DNA from: an uncultured Bacillota bacterium
GTDB taxonomy: Bacteria; Bacillota_I; Bacilli_A; RFN20; CAG-826
Direction: 5' to 3'
Assembly: GCA_949293555.1 (NCBI GenBank)
Contig: CASFDV010000003.1
Coordinates: 257,614-321,613 of the forward strand
Length of the DNA stretch: 64,000 nt
Under the pieces are notes generated by a model. The model was given only the letters and a program-made list of their open reading frames with translations. It did no database searches and had not been told where the DNA came from. Of the stretch, positions 30,929 through 39,837 are shown one piece after another; the stretch's first letter is position 1, and every line of letters starts with the position of its first letter. Position numbers and translations under genes: made by a program.

Positions 30929-33246
30929 GCCTTCCTCCCCCGGAGCTCGACGACCGTCGCGCCCCCGCCCCCTTCCTGGGGGGAGCCGTCCCCGTAGGAA
31001 AGGACGGCGTCCTTGCGGCGCGAGAGATAGCCCCTCACCATGTTCCGGAGCACCCCGGAGCCGAAGCCGTGGACGATGCGGACGTGGGTGAGCCCGTGGG
31101 CGAGGGCGGAGTCGAGGTAGGAGAGGAAGGCTTCCTCGGCCTCCTCCGCCCTCATCCCGATGAGGTTGAGCTCCAAGGGGGGCGCGGGCGAGATCTCATA
31201 GGCCGGAAGGGGCTCCTCCTCGCGGGCCTTCTTCCTCGGAAGGGGCCTCTCCTTCCTCCGGAGGGAGGAAAGGGGCACCTTCATCGCGCGCCCGCCCTTC
31301 TCGCCGATCGTGGCTTTCGTTCCCTGGATAGAGAGGATCTCCCCCTCGAGGAAGAGGGAGGGGGCCTCGACGTAGTCCCCGGGCCCGAGGGGACGGGAGT
31401 CGTCCCTAGGTTCCTCCTTCCTCTCCTCCTCCCCCAGGGAGCGGATCTCGTGGAGGGCCTTCGCCCCCGCGGGAAGCCCCTTCCCTTCAGCGCCTTTGAG
31501 GATTTCCTTGAGGCGCCGCTCGTATTCGGAAAGGAGCTTCCTTTCCCCGAGGGCGAGCTTCTCCCGGAGCTCCTCCTCCTTCCTCTCGAGCGCCTTCTTC
31601 TTCGAAAGGAACGCCTTCCTTTCCTCCTCGAGGGCGGAGCGTTCCGCCTGGAGCCGTTCCTTCTCGCGCTCTGCCTCCTCGCTTTTCCTCCGGAGGGCGC
31701 GGAGCGCTTCCTCGAGGGAAGGCGCCTCCTTCCCCTGGAGGATGGCCCTGGCCCTCGAGGTCGCCTCCTCGGGAAGGCCGAACCGCTCGGCGACGAGGAT
31801 CCCGTAGCTTTCCCCGGGGATGCCCGCGCGGAGGCGGTAGGTCGGGCGGAGGTTCCCCTCGTCGAAGGCGAGGGAGCAGTTCTCCGCCCCCGGGGCGCGG
31901 AGGGCGAAGCCCTTGAGCCCCTCGTAGTGGCTCGAGACGAGGGCGAGCGCCCCCTTCCCGAGGATCATCTGGAGGATCCCCTCCCCGAGCGCCTCCCCTT
32001 CCTCGGGCGAGGTGCCGCTCCCGAGCTCGTCGAGGAGGACGAGGTCCTCGCCTTCCAGGGAAGAGAGGATCTCCCCGACCGCCTTCATGTGGCCGGAGAA
32101 GGTGCTGAGCGACTCCTGGAGCGACTGGCTGTCCCCGATGTCCGCGTAGACGTGGCGGAAGAAGGGGGCCCTCGCCCCTTCCCCGGCGGGGATGCCCATG
32201 CCGGAAAGCGCCATGAGGGAAAGGAGGCCGACCGTCTTCAGGGCGACCGTCTTGCCCCCCGCGTTCGGGCCCGAGAGGAGGAGGAGCCTCCTCCCTTCCC
32301 GGAGGGCGAAGTCGTTGGGGACGACCGTGGCCTGGTCGAGGAGGGGATGCCTTGCCCTCGGGAGGAGGAGCTCCTTCCCTTCCCCGACCGCCGGGACCGT
32401 CCCTTCCCATTCCCCCATGAGGCGGCACTTCCCCTCGAGGAGGTCGAGCCTCCCGAGCGTCCGGTTCCTTTCCAAGGCGCCCGAAAGGTCCTCGAGGACG
32501 AGGCCCCCGAGCCGGCGGAGGATCTTCCTTTCCTCCTCCTTCTCCTCTTCGCGGAGCTCCTCGATCCTAGACTCCATGAGGAGGAGGGGCTCCGGCTCGA
32601 TATAGACCGTGCCCCCGGTCCTGCTGACGCCCTGGACGAGGCCGCGGACCTTGTTCTTGTCGCTCGGGAGGACGGAAAGGACGTAGTGGCCGTTCCGGAG
32701 GGTCAGGTTCGGGGAGCTGAGGTGGGCCGCGTTCAGGAGGAGGAGGCGCTCCGCCTCCCTCCGGAGCCCCTTCTCGAGGGCCCCCATGCTCCGGCGGATG
32801 GAAAGGAGGCGCCCGCTCGCCTGGTCCTTGAGGGAGCCGTCCTCCTCCAGGGCGCGGCCAAGCTCCTCCCGGAGGCGCTCGTTCCCCGGGAGCTGGAGGG
32901 AAAGCTCCTGGAGGGGGGAATCCCCTTCCCCGAGATATTCCCTGACGCCTTTCGCGTCCTCGATGTCCTGGAGGACCTGGAGGAGCATCTCCCCCGCGGG
33001 CTCCCTCCCTTTCCTAAGTTCCCCGAGGAAGGGGCGGAGGTCCTTCCCCGCGGAAAGGGGGAGCGAGCCCTTCTCCGGGAGGAGGGAGGAAAGCTCCCCC
33101 AGGCGGAGGAGCTCCTTCCTCAGCTCGTGGAGGTCCTCATAAGGGGAAAGCCCCTCGGCGAGGAGGATCCCCCTCTCCGTCCGGCATCTTCCGGCAAGCA
33201 TCCCGCGGATCCGCGGGAACTCAAGGATTTCCAAGGCGCTTCTCAT
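30925..33246 (-). CDS. mutS2: Endonuclease MutS2
   Basis: 773 aa. MutS-type clamp/core, ATPase with Walker A SGPNAGGKTVALK (about 325) and Walker B DELGSGTSPEEG, a long coiled coil (about 520-600) and a C-terminal Smr nuclease domain (LNLIGMRAEEA, HGFGSGVLRNMV). In Bacillota MutS2 acts on recombination intermediates and stalled or collided ribosomes. The start MRSALEILEFPR matches the family. There is no SD; -10 TATACT (33254-33259) ends 7 bp before it. Divergent from rnhC. Confidence 0.95.
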   Translation of the reverse strand: MRSALEILEFPRIRGMLAGRCRTERGILLAEGLSPYEDLHELRKELLRLGELSSLLPEKGSLPLSAGKDLRPFLGELRKGREPAGEMLLQVLQDIEDAKGVREYLGEGDSPLQELSLQLPGNERLREELGRALEEDGSLKDQASGRLLSIRRSMGALEKGLRREAERLLLLNAAHLSSPNLTLRNGHYVLSVLPSDKNKVRGLVQGVSRTGGTVYIEPEPLLLMESRIEELREEEKEEERKILRRLGGLVLEDLSGALERNRTLGRLDLLEGKCRLMGEWEGTVPAVGEGKELLLPRARHPLLDQATVVPNDFALREGRRLLLLSGPNAGGKTVALKTVGLLSLMALSGMGIPAGEGARAPFFRHVYADIGDSQSLQESLSTFSGHMKAVGEILSSLEGEDLVLLDELGSGTSPEEGEALGEGILQMILGKGALALVSSHYEGLKGFALRAPGAENCSLAFDEGNLRPTYRLRAGIPGESYGILVAERFGLPEEATSRARAILQGKEAPSLEEALRALRRKSEEAEREKERLQAERSALEEERKAFLSKKKALERKEEELREKLALGERKLLSEYERRLKEILKGAEGKGLPAGAKALHEIRSLGEEERKEEPRDDSRPLGPGDYVEAPSLFLEGEILSIQGTKATIGEKGGRAMKVPLSSLRRKERPLPRKKAREEEPLPAYEISPAPPLELNLIGMRAEEAEEAFLSYLDSALAHGLTHVRIVHGFGSGVLRNMVRGYLSRRKDAVLSYGDGSPQEGGGGATVVELRGRKA

Positions 33247-33253
33247 CAGGAAG

Positions 33254-33291
33254 AGTATACGCCCCGCGGGAAGGGCTCCCGGTGCTACAAT
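33254..33291. promoter_or_regulatory. Divergent mutS2/rnhC promoters
   Basis: The 52-bp gap holds two -10 boxes facing outward: TATACT for mutS2 (33254-33259, minus) and TACAAT for rnhC (33286-33291, plus). Each ends 7 bp before its ATG, so both mRNAs should be leaderless. The -35 regions must overlap. Confidence 0.6.
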
Positions 33292-33298
33292 CCAAGGG

Positions 33299-34222
33299 AT
33301 GAAGAAGCCCCTTTCGATCCCCCGCCCCCTCAAGGAGGAGGAGCTCCCCCTCCTCGAGGCCCTCCATGACCTCCATGAGCCAGGGAAGGAGGCGCCCGGC
33401 CTTCTCCTCGAGGGGGAGGAGGAGAAGTGCCGCGTCCGGGTCTACCGCGGGAAGAAGGGGCTTTCCGTCCTCTTCCATGGCGAACGGGCGAAAGAGGAGT
33501 TCCTCCGCTCCTTCCCGGGGGAGGAGGTCCCCCTTCCTAAGAAAAAGGAGATGCCTTCCTCAAGGGAGAAGGCGCCCCCTTCCCTCTTCCCCCAGATCGG
33601 CTCCGACGAGGTCGGGACGGGCGACGCCTTCGGGCCGATCGTCGTCGTCGCCTCCTACGTCGAGGAGAAGGACCTTCCCGAGCTAAGGGCCCTCGGGGTG
33701 AGGGACAGCAAGGAACTCGCGGACGAGGAGGTGCTTTCCCTCGCCCCGCGCCTCCTGAAGTTCCCGAGCGCCCGCATCGTCCTTTCCCCAACGAAGTACA
33801 ACAAGATGCAGAGGGAAGGGAAGAACATGAACGCGATCAAGGCGCTCCTCCACGACCACGCCCAGCGCCTCCTGGCGGGGAAATTCCCGGGCGCCCGCCG
33901 CTACCTCGACCAGTTCTGCTCGCCCGCCCTTTTCCAGAAATACGTCCGCGAGGCGGGGATCGAGCCCCTCCCGGGGATCCAGATGGCGACGAAAGGCGAG
34001 AGCCGCTACCCCGCCGTCGCCCTCGCCTCCCTCATCGCCAGGGCCCGCTTCCTCGAGGAAATGAGGAAGATGGGCGAGGAGGAAGGGGTCTCCTTCCCCA
34101 AGGGGGCGGGCGCCCCCGTCGACCGCTTCCTCAAGGAATACGTGAGGAAAAAGGGCCCGGAGGCCCTCGAAAGAGTCGCGAAGCTGAACTTCCGGAACTT
34201 CAGCGCGAGGCGCGGAGAGTAG
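33299..34222 (+). CDS. rnhC: Ribonuclease HIII
   Basis: 307 aa. An N-terminal TBP-like domain (about 1-95) precedes the RNase H fold. The catalytic motif GSDEVGTGDAFGP (about 101-113) is the HIII version, and DSKEL follows. It removes RNA from RNA/DNA hybrids. rnhC next to mutS2 is a conserved Bacillota arrangement. Its 3' end overlaps rluD convergently by 23 bp. Confidence 0.96.
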   Translation: MKKPLSIPRPLKEEELPLLEALHDLHEPGKEAPGLLLEGEEEKCRVRVYRGKKGLSVLFHGERAKEEFLRSFPGEEVPLPKKKEMPSSREKAPPSLFPQIGSDEVGTGDAFGPIVVVASYVEEKDLPELRALGVRDSKELADEEVLSLAPRLLKFPSARIVLSPTKYNKMQREGKNMNAIKALLHDHAQRLLAGKFPGARRYLDQFCSPALFQKYVREAGIEPLPGIQMATKGESRYPAVALASLIARARFLEEMRKMGEEEGVSFPKGAGAPVDRFLKEYVRKKGPEALERVAKLNFRNFSARRGE

Positions 34223-35117
34223 CGAGCGCTTCCTCGAAGTCCTGGGGGAGGGGGGCCTCGAAGCTCATCTCCCCCTTTTCCGGATGGAGGAGGGTGAGCC
34301 TTGCCGCGTGGAGGAGCTGCCCCTTGCCGAAGAGGGTCCTGTTCCCTTTCCCATAGAGGGGGTCCCCCTCCACGGGATGGCCGATCGCCTCCATGTGGAC
34401 GCGGATCTGGTGGGTCCTTCCCGTCTTCAGCCTCAGGCGGAGGAGCGAGTGCCCCTTGAACTCCTCGATCACCTCGAAGTCCGTGACGGAAGGCTTCCCG
34501 TCCCTCCTAACCGCGAAGCGGAGGGGATCCCCCTCCTTCCGCCCGATGGGAAGGTCGACGTGGCCCTCCTTCCCCGGGAAGCGCCCGAGGACGAGCGCGA
34601 GGTACTCGCGCCTCATCCTGTGGGTCCGGGCCTCCTCCTGGAGGAGGCGGAAGGCGCGCTCGCTCTTGGCGATGCAAAGGAGCCCCGTCGTGTCCTTGTC
34701 GATCCGGTGGACGAGCCCGGGGCGGAGCCCTCCTTCCTCCTCCTGGGGAAGCCTCCCGTAGCGGAAGGCGAGGGCGTTCGCCAAAGTCCCCGAGGGATGG
34801 CCCGCGCCCGGGTGGACGGAGAGCCCCCGGGGCTTGTTCACGACGAGGATGTCCTCGTCCTCGTAGACGATGTCGAGGGGGATGTCCTCCGCGACGAGCC
34901 TTGAGGGATTATCGGTAGAGAACTGGTAGTTTACCTTCTCCCATTCCGAGACGATGTAGTGGGCGTTTCTTTCCTTTCCGTCCACGAGCGCGCCTCCAAG
35001 CTTGATGAGGCGCTGGACCTCGCTTCGGGAACGGTCCTTGAGCCTCCCGGAAAGCACCTTGTCGAGGCGCTTGCCCGCCTCCTCGGGGGTGACGAGGAAG
35101 GAGCCTTCCTCCCTCAC
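34200..35117 (-). CDS. rluD: 23S rRNA pseudouridine synthase, RluD/YlyB type
   Basis: 305 aa from a GTG that overlaps the lspA stop. S4-like RNA-binding domain (KRLDKVLSGRLKDRSRSEVQRLIK), then the synthase domain with catalytic Asp in HRIDKDTTGLL (about 145) and KTGRTHQIRVHM. Position after ileS-lspA is as in Bacillus (ylyB). Confidence 0.93.
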   Translation of the reverse strand: MREEGSFLVTPEEAGKRLDKVLSGRLKDRSRSEVQRLIKLGGALVDGKERNAHYIVSEWEKVNYQFSTDNPSRLVAEDIPLDIVYEDEDILVVNKPRGLSVHPGAGHPSGTLANALAFRYGRLPQEEEGGLRPGLVHRIDKDTTGLLCIAKSERAFRLLQEEARTHRMRREYLALVLGRFPGKEGHVDLPIGRKEGDPLRFAVRRDGKPSVTDFEVIEEFKGHSLLRLRLKTGRTHQIRVHMEAIGHPVEGDPLYGKGNRTLFGKGQLLHAARLTLLHPEKGEMSFEAPLPQDFEEALATLRASR

Positions 35118-35743
35118 TCCTTCCCTCCTTCCCTCCCTTCCTTGACCATGCGGACGAGGATAAGGACGATAGCGAGGAAGATCGAGACGACGAGGAAGGC
35201 GTCGGCGAGGTTGAAGACGGCGAAGGGCGCCTTGTCCGGCCCGAAGAGGTAGCACTCGACGAAGTCCACGACCCCGTTGAAGCCGACGACGTTCGTCCAG
35301 TAGAAGGCGCGGTCGATCCCGTTCCCCAAGGCGCCGGCGAAGGCCATCGCGAAGAGGACGTTCGCGAAAGGGTCGTCCTTGTGGAGGTGGCGGAGCCAGA
35401 AGTAAAGGATGAGGAACGTCCCGAGGAAGCTGACCCCGGCGAAGATCCCCCTTGCCCAGGGGGCCCCGTCCCCGATCCCGAAGGCCATCCCCTCGTTGAA
35501 GGTGAGGTGGAAGTAGAGGAAGCCGGGGATGACCTCCGCCTTCCCCCCGACGATGGTCCCGGAGGAAGTCGGCTCCCCCAGGGTCCAGACCACGATCCAC
35601 TTCGAAAGGAGGTCGAGGAGGAAGAGGGCCGGGGCGAGCCAGAGGGCGCTCCGGAGGATGCCCTTCCCATCATGCGGGAAGGGCGGGATCCTGAGGGCGA
35701 GGGAAAGCCTCTCCCTGAGGCTCCCTTCCTTGCGGACGCCCAT
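35114..35743 (-). CDS. lspA: Signal peptidase II
   Basis: 209 aa, four membrane helices, with catalytic Asp residues in GNGIDR (about 143-148) and FNLADAF (about 180-186). It cleaves prolipoprotein signal peptides. Several lipoproteins in this window (MalE, PulA, the amylase, the 49.5-kb protein) are plausible substrates. The N-terminal tail (about 35 aa) is longer than usual. ATG overlaps the ileS stop (TGATG). Confidence 0.95.
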   Translation of the reverse strand: MGVRKEGSLRERLSLALRIPPFPHDGKGILRSALWLAPALFLLDLLSKWIVVWTLGEPTSSGTIVGGKAEVIPGFLYFHLTFNEGMAFGIGDGAPWARGIFAGVSFLGTFLILYFWLRHLHKDDPFANVLFAMAFAGALGNGIDRAFYWTNVVGFNGVVDFVECYLFGPDKAPFAVFNLADAFLVVSIFLAIVLILVRMVKEGREGGKE

Positions 35744-38439
35744 CAGCGCTCCTCCTTTAGGGCCTCAAGGCAGCGGAGGCACACCTTCTCCCCCTCCCAT
35801 TCCGCGGCAAGGGGGACCCTCCTCCTGCAGCGGGGGCACTTCCCTTCCTGGGAAGGGGCGACCTCGGGCTTCCCCGGGCCTTCCCTGAGGGCGACCCTGC
35901 TCACGAGCAGGAGGCGCGAGAGCTCCTCCTCCCCGAGCGAGCGGGCGAGAGATAGCTCCTCCCCCTCCAGGGGCAGGAGGATCTCCGCGTCCTGGCTCGC
36001 GCCGACCTCCTTCTCCGCGCGCGCCTCCTCGATCGCCTTCGTCGCCTTCTCGCGGAGCGAAAGGAAGAGGGAGTATTCGCGGAGGTCCTTCCCGTCGGGC
36101 TCCTCGATTCCCGGGAAGCGCTCGAGGGCGAGGAACTCCTTCCTCTTCCCTGGGGGAAGGGGGAGGGCGCGGTAACACTCCTCCATCGTGAAGGGGAGGA
36201 TGGGCGCAAGGAGGAGGGTCAGCCCATGGGCGATCTCCATGAGGGTCTTCCTTATGGCGCCTCTTCTTGGGGAAGAAAGGCTATCGCAGTAAAGGGAGTC
36301 CTTGGCGACGTCGAGGTAGAAGCCCGAGAGGTCGGTGAGGAAGGAAAGGACGTCCTGGAGGAGGAGGGGGAAGGAGAAGGAGCGGTACTCCTCCCTCCCC
36401 TTCTTCATGAGGCGGAGGAAGGAGGCCCTGGCCCAGCGGTCCGCGGGGCCCATGAGCGAAGGCTCCTCCTCGCGATAGCCGTCCAGCGAGGAAAGGAGGA
36501 AGCGCATCGCGTTCCGGATCTTCCGGTACTGGTCCCCGACCGCCTTCATCGCCGTCTCGCCGATGCGGACGTCCGCGACGAAGCTCACCCCCGCCGCCCA
36601 AAGGCGGAGGAGGTCGGCCCCCATCTCGTCGGCAACCTTGCTCGGGTCGATGCCGTTCCCCTTGCTCTTGCTCATCTTCTGCCAGCTCTCGTCCATGACC
36701 CAGCCGTGGGTGAGGCAGCGTCGGAAGGAAGGGTGCCCCGTCAGGGCGACGGAAAGGGTGAGCGAGCTGTTGAACCAGCCCCGGTACTGGTCGTTCCCCT
36801 CGAGATATAGGTCCGCGGGGCACTTCATCCCCCGGCCCTCCAGGACCGCGCGCCAGGAGGAGCCGCTGTCGAACCAGACGTCCATGATGTCCTTCTCCTT
36901 GGAGACGCCCTCGGGGTCATATCCCTCCGGCAGGAAGTAGGAGGCCTCCTTCTCGAACCAGACGTCGCTCCCTTCCTCGCGGAAGATGCGGGCGATCTTC
37001 TCGAAGACGGGCTTCTCGAGGAGGGGCTCCCCGCCCTTCCCGTAGAGGATCGGGAGGGGCACGCCCCACGCCCTTTGGCGGGAGATGCACCAGTCGGCCC
37101 TCTCCTCGATCATCCCGCGCATCTTCTCCTTGCCCCACTCCGGGGTCCAGACGACCTCGTCCAAGGACTTGAGGAGCTCCTCGCGGATCGGCTCGATCGA
37201 GCAGAACCACTGGGGGGTCGCGCGGAAGATGACGGGCGTGTGGGTGCGCCAGTCGTGGGGGTAGCTGTGGACGATGTCCACTTCCTTGAGGAGGTGGCCC
37301 GACTCCTCGAGGAGCTCGATGACCTTGCCGTTCGCCTCCTCGTAGAAGAGGCCGTCCAGGGGATCCCCTTCCCCGAGGCGGAGCACCCCTTCCCCGTCCA
37401 CGGGGCAGAAGGGATGGATGCCGTAGGGAAGGCAGGCGTTGTAGTCGTCCGTCCCGTGGTCGGGCGCGGTGTGGACGCAGCCCGTCCCCGCCTCCTTCGT
37501 CACGTAGTTGTTGACGATGAGGGGCGAGCGCCTCCCCGGATAGAGGGGATGGACGGCCTTGAGCCCCTCGAGCTCCTTCCCCTTGAAGGAGCGAAGGAGG
37601 CGGCACTCCCCGAGCCCGAGCGTCTCCCTGAGGGACGGGAGGAGGTCCTGGAGGAAGAGGAAGGTTCCCTTTTCCGTCTCGTAGAAGCCGTAGTCGAAGC
37701 GCGGGTTCAAGGTGATCGCGAGGTCGGCGGGGATCGTCCAGGGGGTCGTCGTCCAGACGAGGACCTTCGCCCCCTCGGGGACCCTCTCGTCCTGCTCGAG
37801 GTCGAAGGAGACGTAGATCGTCCGCGCGGGCACGTCCTTGTACTCGACCTCGGCCTCGGCGAGCGCGGACTCGCTCGCCGGGCTCCAGTAGACGGGCTTC
37901 ACGCCGCGCCTTACGAGCCCCTTGAGGGCGAGCTCCCCGAAAAGGAGCACCTGGTCGGCCTCGTAGTCCTTCTGGAGGGTGAGGTAGGGATGGCCGAAGT
38001 CGGCGAGGATCCCGAGGCGCCTCACCTGCTCCTTCTGGCGCTCCACCTGCTGGAGGGCGTACTCCCGGCACTTCCTCCGGAACTCGGGGACGGACACCTT
38101 CTTCCGGTCGACCCCGGAGCGGGCCACCTGGACCTCGATCGGGAGGCCGTGGGTGTCCCAGCCCGGGACGAAGGGGGTGCGATAGCCCTCCATCGCCTTG
38201 CTCCTCACGACGAAGTCCTTGAGGAGGCGGTTCATCATGTGGCCGCAGTGGATGTCGCCGTTGGCGTAGGGCGGGCCGTCGTGGAGGAGGTACTCCTCCG
38301 CGCCAACCCTCTCGGAAAGGAGGCGCTCGTAAAGCCTCCCTTCCTCCCATTCCTTGAGGAGGGAGGGCTCCTTGCGGGGGAGGTTCCCCCGCATCTCGAA
38401 GCCCGTGCTCCCCATGTGGAGGGTGTCCTTCAGTCCCAT
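35743..38439 (-). CDS. ileS: Isoleucyl-tRNA synthetase
   Basis: 898 aa. HIGH region PPYANGDIHCGH (about 57-68; HCGH variant), KMSKSKGN (about 600), CP1 editing domain, and a C-terminal Zn ribbon (CPRCRRR...CLRC). First gene of ileS-lspA-rluD. Controlled by a T-box with an ATC specifier. SD AAAGGAG precedes the ATG. Confidence 0.97.
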   Translation of the reverse strand: MGLKDTLHMGSTGFEMRGNLPRKEPSLLKEWEEGRLYERLLSERVGAEEYLLHDGPPYANGDIHCGHMMNRLLKDFVVRSKAMEGYRTPFVPGWDTHGLPIEVQVARSGVDRKKVSVPEFRRKCREYALQQVERQKEQVRRLGILADFGHPYLTLQKDYEADQVLLFGELALKGLVRRGVKPVYWSPASESALAEAEVEYKDVPARTIYVSFDLEQDERVPEGAKVLVWTTTPWTIPADLAITLNPRFDYGFYETEKGTFLFLQDLLPSLRETLGLGECRLLRSFKGKELEGLKAVHPLYPGRRSPLIVNNYVTKEAGTGCVHTAPDHGTDDYNACLPYGIHPFCPVDGEGVLRLGEGDPLDGLFYEEANGKVIELLEESGHLLKEVDIVHSYPHDWRTHTPVIFRATPQWFCSIEPIREELLKSLDEVVWTPEWGKEKMRGMIEERADWCISRQRAWGVPLPILYGKGGEPLLEKPVFEKIARIFREEGSDVWFEKEASYFLPEGYDPEGVSKEKDIMDVWFDSGSSWRAVLEGRGMKCPADLYLEGNDQYRGWFNSSLTLSVALTGHPSFRRCLTHGWVMDESWQKMSKSKGNGIDPSKVADEMGADLLRLWAAGVSFVADVRIGETAMKAVGDQYRKIRNAMRFLLSSLDGYREEEPSLMGPADRWARASFLRLMKKGREEYRSFSFPLLLQDVLSFLTDLSGFYLDVAKDSLYCDSLSSPRRGAIRKTLMEIAHGLTLLLAPILPFTMEECYRALPLPPGKRKEFLALERFPGIEEPDGKDLREYSLFLSLREKATKAIEEARAEKEVGASQDAEILLPLEGEELSLARSLGEEELSRLLLVSRVALREGPGKPEVAPSQEGKCPRCRRRVPLAAEWEGEKVCLRCLEALKEER

Positions 38440-38459
38440 GTCGCTCCTTTCCCCGCGAA

Positions 38460-38664
38460 AAGGAAAGCGCCCCGAAGGGCGCTTCCGCGCGGTGCCACCT
38501 TCTTCGAGGGGAATCCTCCCCTCGCGCTCTTCCCGATAACGCCGGGCGCGGCCCCCCTACTCCGTTCAGGGGGCGGGCTCCGCGGTGATGGCCTTTCGCA
38601 TGCCCCGTTCTCATCCAGGGGGCTCTCTCATGCTCGCTACTCGGTCGTGTCCGCTTCCTGGCCG
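38460..38664 (-). promoter_or_regulatory. T-box riboswitch upstream of ileS
   Basis: Stem I AGAGAG element with a GGATGAGAA loop, an ATC (Ile) specifier at 38587-38589, T-box core GGTGGCACCGCG (38488-38499), and terminator stem AAGCGCCC/GGGCGCTT followed by TTTCCTTTT (about 38457-38484). Antitermination by uncharged tRNA-Ile is expected. Confidence 0.92.
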
Positions 38665-38670
38665 ATGGTG

Positions 38671-38699
38671 AGTCTACGTAAGCGCGGGCGCGCTTGCAA
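38671..38699 (-). promoter_or_regulatory. ileS promoter
   Basis: -35 TTGCAA (38694-38699), 17-bp spacer, -10 TAGACT (38671-38676), immediately after the ftsZ stop codon. Confidence 0.7.
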
Positions 38700-38702
38700 G
38701 GG

Positions 38703-39833
38703 CTACTGCCCCTCGTCCCGCGCCTTCCGGAGGAAATCCGGGAGGATCGAGGAGAGGACGTCCTCCTCCCCGGCCTTCTCCTCCTCTTCCTCGCCCTCGG
38801 GCGGGAGGACGGGGTCGGGGAGCCTCACCGCGGGAGGGGCGGTGAAGTCGTACTCGCTCGAGAAGTCGCTGGCGATGACGGCGACGATGAGGGTGTCGGT
38901 GAGGTTGGCGTTGATGGAGACGCCGAACTTGATGTCGATCGCGCCCCCGGCCTGCTCGTTGATGCGCCGGACGCACTCCTGGGCCTCGTAGAGGGTGACG
39001 CCGGTCCCGCAGGTGACGGCGCATATGGCCCTCCGCGCCCCCGAGATCGAGGCCTCGAGGAGGCGGGAGCTGAGGGCGCTGTTGGCCGCTTCCTGCGCCT
39101 TCTGGGGCCCTTGCCCCTCCCCGTAGCCGATGAGGGCGATGCCCGAGTCCTTGAGGGTGCTCTTCACGTCGGCGAAGTCGAGGTTGACGATCGAGGGCAC
39201 GAGGATGAGGTCGGCGACCGTCTTCACGGAGCGCGAGAGGATGTTGTCGCTCAGGGAGAAGGCCTGGTCGATGGGGGCGTTCCCCGAGTCCATCAGGAGC
39301 TTGTCGTTGCTCACGATGATGATGGAGTCGACGGCGCCCTTGAGCTTGTTGAGCCCCTCGATCGCGTTGCTGGTGCGCTTGGGGCCCTCGAAGCCGAAGG
39401 GCCTGGTGACGATGGCGATCGTGAGGGCGCCCTCCTCCTTGGCGATCCGGGCGATGACGGGCGAGGCCCCGGTGCCCGTCCCCTTCCCGAGCCCGGCGGC
39501 GACGAACACCATGTCGGCCTTCTTGCCCCCGCACTCGTCCCCGCGGATGATGGCGCGGATCTCTTCCTCGCTTTGTTTCGCGGCCTCTTCCCCGACGGAA
39601 GGGTCGCCCCCGGCCCCGAGCCCTTCCGTCACCTTCGTCCCGAGCGGGATGCGGTGGGGCGCCTTGGAGGTGGCAAGCGCCTGGCGGTCGGTGTTGCACA
39701 CGTAGAACTCGACGTTCTCGATATGGTCGTCGATCATGCGGTTGACGGCGTTGTTGCCCGCGCCGCCCACGCCGATGACGAGGATGCGGGCGACGGGCCC
39801 GAAGTCGTCGATGTCGAACGCTCTATCTTCCAT
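38703..39833 (-). CDS. ftsZ: Cell division protein FtsZ
   Basis: 376 aa tubulin-like GTPase. The N-terminal GVGGAGNNAVNRM block and the T7 synergy loop NLDFADVKSTL are normal. The tubulin signature reads GLGKGTGTGAS rather than the usual GGGTGTGAA, a Gly-to-Lys change in the GTP loop. An acidic linker leads to a C-terminal peptide LPDFLRKA resembling the FtsA-binding tail. It forms the division ring. Last gene of the reduced dcw cluster; ATG lies 4 bp after the ftsA stop. Confidence 0.97.
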   Translation of the reverse strand: MEDRAFDIDDFGPVARILVIGVGGAGNNAVNRMIDDHIENVEFYVCNTDRQALATSKAPHRIPLGTKVTEGLGAGGDPSVGEEAAKQSEEEIRAIIRGDECGGKKADMVFVAAGLGKGTGTGASPVIARIAKEEGALTIAIVTRPFGFEGPKRTSNAIEGLNKLKGAVDSIIIVSNDKLLMDSGNAPIDQAFSLSDNILSRSVKTVADLILVPSIVNLDFADVKSTLKDSGIALIGYGEGQGPQKAQEAANSALSSRLLEASISGARRAICAVTCGTGVTLYEAQECVRRINEQAGGAIDIKFGVSINANLTDTLIVAVIASDFSSEYDFTAPPAVRLPDPVLPPEGEEEEEKAGEEDVLSSILPDFLRKARDEGQ

Positions 39834-39837
39834 TTTC

